From Bacteroidales bacterium (GTDB lineage: Bacteria > Bacteroidota > Bacteroidia > Bacteroidales > UBA932), in NCBI GenBank assembly GCA_017480345.1, contig JAFVAU010000012.1:1-45380 (forward strand): a DNA stretch of 45,380 nucleotides, given 5' to 3'. Under the pieces are notes generated by a model. That model had not been told where the DNA came from, did no database searches, and saw only the letters and a program-made list of their open reading frames with translations. Shown piece by piece: positions 31,785-38,271 of the stretch. Made by a program: the position numbers and the translations under genes. Each line of letters starts with the position of its first letter. Position 1 is the first letter of the stretch.

Positions 31785-32347
31785 TTTAGAGAGAAAAGGC
31801 GGCGGTATGCATCGGCCTTTTTCTCCAGAGGGAGCGGATAGGCGCGGGATGTGGAAGGCATGCGCCAGAAGCGGAGCGTCCGCGGGCCGATGCGCACCTC
31901 AACGCTTCCGCCAAGCGGGGGCATCTCGCACTGAAAGGTCTCTGAGAGCACCTCGGTGGCCTTCTGGCCCGTGGTTACCACCGTGTCGCAGAGCGGCAGG
32001 CGCGCCAGAAGTCCCGGCACATCCGTGGGCGTAACCACTTCCAGGAACGCATCCGAAGCATTGTCTTTCAGGCGACGGACCTCGCAGGCAGTGTCGTAGA
32101 ACGCCAGTCCGTGGGAGGAACAGAAGGCGCGGACGGCCGTTTCGTCAAAGCGCTTTTCCCCGGGAACACAAAAAAAATTTCGCTCTCCGAAATGGATGAG
32201 TCCCATGACCCGCCAGAAGTCATTTATCCAATTGGGGTAGTAGAAAGGCATACTCCAGCGGTGCGGCTGGGGTGGAAAACTGCCCAGAAAGAGTATTTTT
32301 GCCCCGTCCGGCAAGAAGGGTTCGAAAGGATGTTTTTCTGTTAACAT
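31781..32347 (-). CDS. Uracil-DNA-glycosylase superfamily protein
   Basis: A 188-residue protein starting MLTEKHPFEPFLPDGAKILFL. The UDG fold is shown by the first active-site motif ILFLGSFPPQPHRWSMPFYYPN, a central strand CDTVVTTGQKATEVL and the second motif FWRMPSTSRAYPLPLEKK. This pattern fits the bacterial group annotated as hypoxanthine/uracil glycosylase-like proteins of MUG/DUF type rather than classical Ung. It would excise damaged or deaminated bases, but the exact substrate is not visible. It lies head-to-head with the RAYT gene and its 3' end meets repeat R4. Confidence 0.8.
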   Translation of the reverse strand: MLTEKHPFEPFLPDGAKILFLGSFPPQPHRWSMPFYYPNWINDFWRVMGLIHFGERNFFCVPGEKRFDETAVRAFCSSHGLAFYDTACEVRRLKDNASDAFLEVVTPTDVPGLLARLPLCDTVVTTGQKATEVLSETFQCEMPPLGGSVEVRIGPRTLRFWRMPSTSRAYPLPLEKKADAYRRLFSLK

Positions 32348-32417
32348 ATTCGTTCTCAGGCAAATATAGTGAAATTATTTAATGGTTCAAAAAATTGGAG
32401 GAAAGCGAGCAGACAAT

Positions 32418-32425
32418 TATCTTTG
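32418..32425 (+). promoter_or_regulatory. -7 promoter motif 5 nt before the RAYT start
   Basis: TATCTTTG, then CCCGC, then ATG at 32431. It excludes the frame extension to 32395. Confidence 0.6.
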
Positions 32426-32430
32426 CCCGC

Positions 32431-33303
32431 ATGAGAAAAGTGTATCTGCTTTCCACGGCCCATCTGGAGGACCGTCTCTGGTTCCGGGAAGAAGAAGACT
32501 TCCGGGTGGGAATGAATTACGTGGCTCTTGAATCGGCCTGCCGGAAAGAGGTGGGCGTGCTGGCTTTTGTGCTCATGTCCAACCATTTGCACTTTGTGCT
32601 GAAAGGCTACCCGGAAGATGTTTTGCTGTTTGTGAACCGGCTCAAGCACCGATATGCGCTCTACTACAGACGAAAGTACGGCGTCAAGGAATTCCTGCGC
32701 GGAAACGAGGTGGATGTCCGGGAGGTGCCGTACGAGGACGAAGCGGTGGAAAGGGCGGTGGCGTACGTCCAGATGAATCCGGTGGCCGCCAACATCTGCT
32801 CCCACCCCAGCCAGTATCCCTGGGGCAGCGGAAACTGCTTTTTCTGCGTATCTCCGCCCGGCGGCCGGCCGGTCCATGACTTCTCCGTGCGCTCTTTGGA
32901 ACGCATGATGCACAGTTTCCGCCCCGTCCTTCCCCCAAAGTGGGTATTGAGTCCGGAGGGTTATATTCTCCCGTCCTCCTATGTGGACGCAGAGGACGTG
33001 GAAGCTTGTTTCCGCACGCCCAAGCGGATGAATTTCTTCCTGTCCAACTCCTCCAAGGCACGCAAAAGGATGGAAAGTGCCGACGCCAACCTGCCGGCCT
33101 TCCGCGACCAAACCATCCTGACGGCCCTCCCGGAACTATGCCGCAGCCTCTTCGGAAAAGAAACGTTCCGCACCCTCCAGGCCGATGAGCAGGCGGAACT
33201 GGCCCGCCAGCTCCGCCTCCGTTTCAGCGCCGACGCCAACCAGATTGCGCGTGTCTGCGGCCTCACTTATGCCGATGCTGCCCGCCTCCTGGACCGGCTT
33301 TGA
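32431..33303 (+). CDS. REP-associated tyrosine transposase (RAYT, Y1/HUH family)
   Basis: A 290-residue protein. The Y1 transposase domain spans about residues 1-150: a first strand KVYLLSTAHLEDRLWF, the HUH motif in MSNHLHFVLKG (H-L-H), a helix with NRLKHRYALYYRRKYG, and the RAYT-type block AVAYVQMNPVAANI followed by YPWGS, the usual Y-I-x-x-NPV / WPWSS pattern in which the tyrosine is catalytic. The C-terminal part (about 200-290) is helical and ends in a possible helix-turn-helix (DANQIARVCGLTYADAARLL), common in Bacteroidetes RAYTs. RAYTs cut and move REP hairpins. This gene is bracketed by inverted copies of the double-hairpin element, R4 and R5. Confidence 0.88.
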   Translation: MRKVYLLSTAHLEDRLWFREEEDFRVGMNYVALESACRKEVGVLAFVLMSNHLHFVLKGYPEDVLLFVNRLKHRYALYYRRKYGVKEFLRGNEVDVREVPYEDEAVERAVAYVQMNPVAANICSHPSQYPWGSGNCFFCVSPPGGRPVHDFSVRSLERMMHSFRPVLPPKWVLSPEGYILPSSYVDAEDVEACFRTPKRMNFFLSNSSKARKRMESADANLPAFRDQTILTALPELCRSLFGKETFRTLQADEQAELARQLRLRFSADANQIARVCGLTYADAARLLDRL

Positions 33304-33323
33304 GCGTTCTTTCGCCGGTTAAG

Positions 33324-33412
33324 CGTGTGAGGTGTCCCGGAATTTGGGACGTCACTCGCAAAAAAGGCCGATTTTGACAGTGTCGTCCCTGTTTTTGGGA
33401 CGTCACTCGCAC
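33324..33412 (-). repeat. REP-like double-hairpin element, copy R5
   Basis: On the minus strand: GTGCGAGTGACGTCCC, loop, CAGGGACGACACT, spacer with AAAATCGGCCTTTTTT, GCGAGTGACGTCCC, loop, GGGACACCTCACACG. It begins 21 bases after the RAYT stop codon. Confidence 0.9.
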
Positions 33413-33443
33413 CTGGGCCCGGGGGAAGTTCCCGGAAAAGTGT

Positions 33444-33451
33444 TAACTTTG
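33444..33451 (+). promoter_or_regulatory. -7 promoter motif 4 nt before the CapA-like gene
   Basis: TAACTTTG, then TGGT, then ATG at 33456; leaderless mRNA likely. Confidence 0.6.
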
Positions 33452-33455
33452 TGGT

Positions 33456-34496
33456 ATGCGCAAGGTGCTCATACTGATTCTGACATTCCTGCTGCCGCTG
33501 AAGGGGTACGGCCAGCTGCACTTCCCGGTGGAGTTCTGGCGGGCCCGGCCGCCCGCGGACACGCTCACCTTCTACGCGGTGGGAGACATCATGAGCCACG
33601 GCGCCGTCATCCGCGATGCCGCCAAAAACGGCTACGAGGGCTTCTTCAAATACATAGAGAAGGATATCCGGGGGGCCGATATCGCCATCGGCAACATGGA
33701 ATTCCCCCTGGCCGGGAAGCCCTATTCCGGCTACCCCAACTTCTCAGGACCGGAGGCCTATGCGGAATACCTCTCGCAGGTGGGATTTGACGTGTTCCTC
33801 ACCGCCAACAACCACATCCTGGACCGGGGAGATGCCGGTCTGGCACGCACCATCCGGGAGCTCGATGTCCGGGACCTGTGGTACACGGGCATAGCGGACA
33901 CCCCCGGGAAAGACACGCTGCGGAACCCCCTCATCCTGCCCCTGAAGGGCATCCGCGTGGCCATCGTGAACTTCACCTACGGCACCAACCTGGGCTCCTC
34001 CAAGGCCTGGCCCAAGGTGCAGCGCATGGACACCCTGGCCCTGAAGCCGGTAATGGAGCGCGCCCGCAGCAAGGCCGACCTTGTTCTGGTGTTCCCGCAC
34101 TGGGGCGTGGAATACGCCCAAAAACACAGCGTCCGTCAGGAAGAGGTGGCCCGCTGGCTCATCGCGCAGGGAGCCCATGCCATCGTGGGCGCCCATCCGC
34201 ACGTGGTGCAGGACGTCCAGTGGATAGACGGCGTGCCGGTGTTCTACTCCCTGGGGAACGCCCTTTCCAACCAGAACGACCTTCCGGCCCGCCTGGAAGC
34301 CGCCCTCACGCTGCGGTTCGTAATCCGTCTGGGAGAGGCCCCACAGCTGCTGGAACACCGCCTGGACTACCTCTGGTGCACCAAGCCCGGCATGGTGGAA
34401 GACTCCTTCAGCGCCGTCCCCGTCATCCTTCCGGAAACATACTGGAAAGTCCCCTCGGATTACGGGCAGATGATTTCTACCCTGAAAGCCCGTTAG
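33456..34496 (+). CDS. CapA-family metallophosphatase-like protein
   Basis: A 346-residue protein with a signal peptide (MRKVLILILTFLLPLKGYGQ). The CapA/PGA-synthesis-type calcineurin-like domain follows, with metal-site motifs in order: FYAVGDIMSHG, IGNMEFPL, FLTANNHILDRG, VFPHWGVEY and GAHAIVGAHPHVVQ. CapA proteins take part in poly-gamma-glutamate anchoring in Bacillus, but many Bacteroidetes members have no known product; no capB or capC gene is present here, so a more general phosphoesterase role is likely. It has its own promoter and lies 40 bases upstream of dacB. Confidence 0.88.
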   Translation: MRKVLILILTFLLPLKGYGQLHFPVEFWRARPPADTLTFYAVGDIMSHGAVIRDAAKNGYEGFFKYIEKDIRGADIAIGNMEFPLAGKPYSGYPNFSGPEAYAEYLSQVGFDVFLTANNHILDRGDAGLARTIRELDVRDLWYTGIADTPGKDTLRNPLILPLKGIRVAIVNFTYGTNLGSSKAWPKVQRMDTLALKPVMERARSKADLVLVFPHWGVEYAQKHSVRQEEVARWLIAQGAHAIVGAHPHVVQDVQWIDGVPVFYSLGNALSNQNDLPARLEAALTLRFVIRLGEAPQLLEHRLDYLWCTKPGMVEDSFSAVPVILPETYWKVPSDYGQMISTLKAR

Positions 34497-34524
34497 TCTG
34501 GCATTATTTATGCGGAAAAAGCTG

Positions 34525-34532
34525 TACTTTTG
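34525..34532 (+). promoter_or_regulatory. -7 promoter motif 4 nt before dacB
   Basis: TACTTTTG, then TAAA, then ATG at 34537. It excludes the in-frame ATG at 34510 as start and suggests a leaderless mRNA. Confidence 0.6.
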
Positions 34533-34536
34533 TAAA

Positions 34537-36009
34537 ATGAAAAAGACCGTAAGCATCCTTCTGGGCCTGGCCCTCAGCATGAGCGCCGCCCTGGCGCAGA
34601 ACGCCCAGCAATACGTGAACCAAGCCGCCGCACGGGAGCCCCTCAAGGGCTCTTCCTGGGCCATTTATGCCCAGGACGCCGCCGGCAACGTGCTGGCCAG
34701 CCACAACCCGGGCATGCGCCTGATGCCGGCCTCCAACCGCAAGCTGGTCACCACCGGCGTGGCGCTGCATGCCTTCGGCCCGGCCTACCGCTTCAGAACC
34801 GGCCTGGGCTATACCGGCACCGTTGAGGACGGCACCCTGAAAGGAGACCTTTACATCATTGGCGGGGGAGACCCCACCACGGGCACGCAGGACTCCATCG
34901 CCCTGAAGCCGGACGCCCTTTTCTGGAAGTGGAAGACCATCCTCAGGAGCAACGGCATCGAGCGCATCCACGGCCGCATCATCGGCGACGGAAGCGCCTA
35001 CGAGGGCCACCTGGAGCACCCCTCCTGGGACTATGACGACACCGGCACCTACTACGGCACCGGCGGCAACGCCCTCTGCTTCTACGAAAACACCATAGAC
35101 ATGGACGTGCGGGCCACGGAGGTGGGAAAGCCCATCGGCCTCACCCAGACCTATCCTGAGACCCCCTGGCTGCAGGTGAGCAACTTGGGCATCACCGGTC
35201 CCAAGGGCAGCGGCAACAGCCTGTATCTCTTCACCACGGACCTGGCCCCCTACGCCCAGATGCGCGGCACCTTCGCCGTAGACCGCCGTCCCAAGACGGA
35301 GAACACCGCCAACAAATACGGAGACCTCACCTGCGCCTATTATTTCTGGAAAAACCTCAAGGACACCGGCTGGGAAGTCACCGGCGGTTATGCCCACGTG
35401 AGCCGCGCCGGATACATCCAGGGCTCGGACTTCGTGGAGCAGGAAAAGGCCGGCAAGCCCAAGGAGATAGGCTTTACGGAGAGCCCCACCCTGGCCGATA
35501 TCGCCCGCATCACCAACGAGAGGAGCGACAATTTCTACGCGGAAAGCATGCTCCGGGCCATGGGAGAAAAAGCCTGCGGCGTGGCCGTTTACGACAGCTG
35601 CCTGGTGGCGGAAAGCGTGGTCCTCAGGGACCTGGGCCTCCAACTAGACCAGATAGAATTTGCCGACGGCAGCGGCCTCTCCCGCATGAATTACGTGACG
35701 GCGGAGTGGATGGTCTCCTTCCTGAAGGCCATGCAGGAGAGCCCGGCGTTCCCGGCCTTCCTCGCCTCCCTTCCCAAGCCCGGCGAGGGCACCCTCTCCA
35801 TGATCCGCTTCCCCGGCTGTGAACGGGTGCGCATGAAGAGCGGCTCGCTTTCCGGCACCCTGTGCTATTCCGGCTACATCCTGGGCAGGGACGGGAAACC
35901 GGCGGTCACCTTTTCCATTCTCACCAACAATGCCCTCGTGGGCGCTTCCGAGGTGCGTCCCATCCTGATGGAAATGCTCAAAAAATTAGTATCTTTGCAA
36001 GATAGATGA
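34537..36009 (+). CDS. dacB: D-Ala-D-Ala carboxypeptidase/endopeptidase (PBP4, peptidase S13)
   Basis: A 490-residue periplasmic peptidoglycan hydrolase with a signal peptide (MKKTVSILLGLALSMSAALA-Q). The three penicillin-binding motifs are present: S66-N-R-K69 (SxxK, in MPASNRKLVTTG), S330-D-N332 (SxN, in ERSDNFYAES) and K434-S-G436 (KTG equivalent, in MKSGSLSG). The insertion domain between the first and second motifs is of S13 length. It trims or opens peptide cross-links in the wall. It is first of an envelope operon: its TGA overlaps the ATG of the next gene (ATGA). Confidence 0.94.
   Translation: MKKTVSILLGLALSMSAALAQNAQQYVNQAAAREPLKGSSWAIYAQDAAGNVLASHNPGMRLMPASNRKLVTTGVALHAFGPAYRFRTGLGYTGTVEDGTLKGDLYIIGGGDPTTGTQDSIALKPDALFWKWKTILRSNGIERIHGRIIGDGSAYEGHLEHPSWDYDDTGTYYGTGGNALCFYENTIDMDVRATEVGKPIGLTQTYPETPWLQVSNLGITGPKGSGNSLYLFTTDLAPYAQMRGTFAVDRRPKTENTANKYGDLTCAYYFWKNLKDTGWEVTGGYAHVSRAGYIQGSDFVEQEKAGKPKEIGFTESPTLADIARITNERSDNFYAESMLRAMGEKACGVAVYDSCLVAESVVLRDLGLQLDQIEFADGSGLSRMNYVTAEWMVSFLKAMQESPAFPAFLASLPKPGEGTLSMIRFPGCERVRMKSGSLSGTLCYSGYILGRDGKPAVTFSILTNNALVGASEVRPILMEMLKKLVSLQDR
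35990..35997 (+). promoter_or_regulatory. -7 promoter motif inside the 3' end of dacB
   Basis: TATCTTTG, 8 nt before the ATG at 36006. It may give the downstream chaperone genes a promoter independent of dacB. Confidence 0.5.
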
Positions 36010-36902
36010 AATGGAAAGCATACATAGGAGTTCTGGTTCTTGTGAGCCTGGCGTCCTGCAAGGCCGTGGGCCGGCTGCAGGAAACCACCAGTGAGCTCTT
36101 CGGAGGGGAAGTGGTGGCCAAGGTGGGCAACCAGCGCCTCTACCGCAGCCAGCTGGAAAGTTATATCCCTGCCGGCGCAAGCCCGGAAGACAGTTCCGCC
36201 CTGGCCCGCCAGTACATCCAGTCCTGGGCCCAGGACATCCTCCTGATGGATATGGCCGAAGAGCAGCTCTCCCCCCAGGAGAAAGACGTGAGCGCAGAGC
36301 TGGAAGAATACCGCAGGAACCTTATCAAGTACCGCTACGAGCAGCTTTACATCCGCCAGCGCCTGGACACCCTGGTCACCGCGGAGGAGATTGACCGCTA
36401 CTACCAGGACAACCCGGAGCGCTTCCGCCTGGAGCGGCCGGTGCTCAAGGCCCGCTACTTGATTATCCCGGCCGATGCCCGCATCCTCAAGGTCCTGAAG
36501 GAGAAAATTTCCTCCGACGACGACATGGAGGTGATGGAAGTGGATTCCCTGGCTTCCTCCGTAGCCCTCAAATATGTAGACCAGGCCGATACCTGGGCCG
36601 ACGCCCTCTCCCTGGCCCGCGACGCGGGGGTGGAATACCGGACGCTGGTGCAGGGAATCAAGGGCCTGTCGGCCAAAAATCCCTTTGTGGAAACGGAGGA
36701 CGAGGCCGGCAACAAGCACGTGATTTATGTGGCGGAGGCGGTGCCCGAAGGCAAGACGGCCCCGCTGGAATACTGCCAGGAAAGAATCCGCGAGATTCTC
36801 CTGAGCGCCCGCAAGCATGCCCTGGAGGAAGGATTGGAAAAAAGCCTCATGGAGGATGCCTTGCGCAACAACAAGTTTGTGATTTATGAAAATGAGAAAT
36901 AG
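36006..36902 (+). CDS. Lipoprotein related to peptidyl-prolyl isomerase/SurA N-domain
   Basis: A 298-residue lipoprotein (signal ending LVSLASC, lipidated C18). Residues about 35-140 resemble a SurA/PrsA-type N-terminal chaperone domain (VVAKVGNQRLYRSQLESYIP, then helices with EELEEYRRNLIKYRYEQ and the typical VTAEEIDRYYQDNPERF). The part where a parvulin domain would be is short and lacks a clear GGxLG block, so isomerase activity is doubtful. It probably assists folding of outer-membrane proteins together with the following SurA-like protein. It overlaps dacB by 4 bases and the next gene by 17 bases. Confidence 0.78.
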   Translation: MKWKAYIGVLVLVSLASCKAVGRLQETTSELFGGEVVAKVGNQRLYRSQLESYIPAGASPEDSSALARQYIQSWAQDILLMDMAEEQLSPQEKDVSAELEEYRRNLIKYRYEQLYIRQRLDTLVTAEEIDRYYQDNPERFRLERPVLKARYLIIPADARILKVLKEKISSDDDMEVMEVDSLASSVALKYVDQADTWADALSLARDAGVEYRTLVQGIKGLSAKNPFVETEDEAGNKHVIYVAEAVPEGKTAPLEYCQERIREILLSARKHALEEGLEKSLMEDALRNNKFVIYENEK

Positions 36903-38271
36903 CTTTGTATTGGCGGCGGCCGGGCTTCTTATGGCCTGCCTCCCCCTGAGCGCCCAGAAGTACAAGGGCGTGGCGGACAAGACGGTGGCCATTGTGGGTG
37001 GGGAAACCATCCTCCTCTCGGACATCGAGGCGGAAGTGCAGCAGCGTCGTGCCGGCGGCTCTTCCAGCGACAAGGACCTCCGCTGCGAAATCCTGCAGCA
37101 GATGATGGAAAGCAAGGTTTTCCTGATGCAGGCCCGCATAGACTCCCTTTCCGTGGGGGCCGATATGGTGGAAAGCAACCTGTCCCAGCGCATGGACTGG
37201 TTCCGCACCCAGCTGGGAGGAGACGAGGAGATGGAGAAGTACTTTGGCAAGCCCCTCTTCAAGCTCCGTCAGGAGTGGCGCAAGGCCCTGGAAGAGCAGA
37301 GCCTCACGGAGCAGGAGCGCTTCAACGTGGCCAGCAAAATCTCCGAGGTAACGCCCTTCGACGTACAGGAGTACATCAAGAAAACGGACCCTCAGGACCT
37401 TCCGGTGGTGCCTGTGAAGTATCAGTTGAGCCAGATTTGCATCTACCCCGACCGCGAGGCGGCCGCCGTGGTGGTGCGGGAAAAGCTCCTGAGCCTGCGT
37501 GAACGCATTATGAACGGAGAGAAGTTCTCCACCCTGGCCCGCATCTATTCCGAGGACCCTGGCAGCGCCCGTCGCGGCGGTGAGCTGGGCATGGCCTCCA
37601 AGTCCATCTTCTGGCCGGCCTTCTCGGATGCCGCCATGGCCCTCCGCCCCGGCATCATCTCCCAGATTGTGGAAACGCCCGACGGCTTCCACATCATCGA
37701 GGTGATAGAGAAGAAGGGAGACATGTTCAACGCCCGCCACATCCTGATTAAGCCGCAGTACACGGCTCAGGACCAGGAAAAGGCCTTCCACACCCTGGAC
37801 AGCCTGAAAACCCAGATAGAGGCCGGTGAGATTGAATTCCCGCTGGCCGCCCGCTTCTTCTCCGAAGACCCGGCCACCCGCACCAACGGCGGCCAGATGG
37901 CAGACCCTTCCACCGGCTCCGCCTATTTTGAGATAGACCAGCTGAAGCCGGCCGATTACGCCGCCATCAAGGATCTCAAGGTGGGAGAAATCTCCAAGCC
38001 CGTGGAATCGGCCGACAATGAGGGCTACCTCCAGGGCCGGCAGGGCAACCTGGTATACAAGATTGTGAAGGTGGACAAGATCCTGCCCGCCCACACCGCC
38101 ACCTTTGAGAACGACTACACCCAGATTCTGGAGAGCGTGACCGCCATCAAGCAGCAGGAGGCCGTGGACAAGTTCCTGGAAGGGAAAATCAAGGGAACCT
38201 ACATTGTGATAGACCCTCTGTTCTCCCAGTGCGAATTCACCCGTGACGTCTGGAACGCCCATAAACAGTGA
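36886..38271 (+). CDS. SurA-like periplasmic peptidyl-prolyl isomerase with two parvulin domains
   Basis: A 461-residue protein with a signal peptide (ending LPLSAQ at about residue 24). Residues 30-170 form the SurA-type N-domain (DKTVAIVGGETILLSDIEAE onward). Two parvulin units follow: about 178-285 with FSTLARIYSEDPGSARRGGE and LGMASKSIFWPAF, and about 288-405 with FNARHILIKP and FPLAARFFSEDPATRTNGGQ. The C-terminal segment folds back on the N-domain in SurA. It escorts unfolded outer-membrane proteins. The operon order lipoprotein-SurA-OstA-like suggests a joint role in outer-membrane assembly. Confidence 0.92.
   Translation: MKMRNSFVLAAAGLLMACLPLSAQKYKGVADKTVAIVGGETILLSDIEAEVQQRRAGGSSSDKDLRCEILQQMMESKVFLMQARIDSLSVGADMVESNLSQRMDWFRTQLGGDEEMEKYFGKPLFKLRQEWRKALEEQSLTEQERFNVASKISEVTPFDVQEYIKKTDPQDLPVVPVKYQLSQICIYPDREAAAVVVREKLLSLRERIMNGEKFSTLARIYSEDPGSARRGGELGMASKSIFWPAFSDAAMALRPGIISQIVETPDGFHIIEVIEKKGDMFNARHILIKPQYTAQDQEKAFHTLDSLKTQIEAGEIEFPLAARFFSEDPATRTNGGQMADPSTGSAYFEIDQLKPADYAAIKDLKVGEISKPVESADNEGYLQGRQGNLVYKIVKVDKILPAHTATFENDYTQILESVTAIKQQEAVDKFLEGKIKGTYIVIDPLFSQCEFTRDVWNAHKQ

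Noticed and set aside
32431-33303. RAYT as a full IS200/IS605 insertion sequence
   Set aside because: No tnpB or IscB gene and no subterminal hairpins of IS200 type; the protein has the NPV and WPWSS-like blocks of RAYTs.
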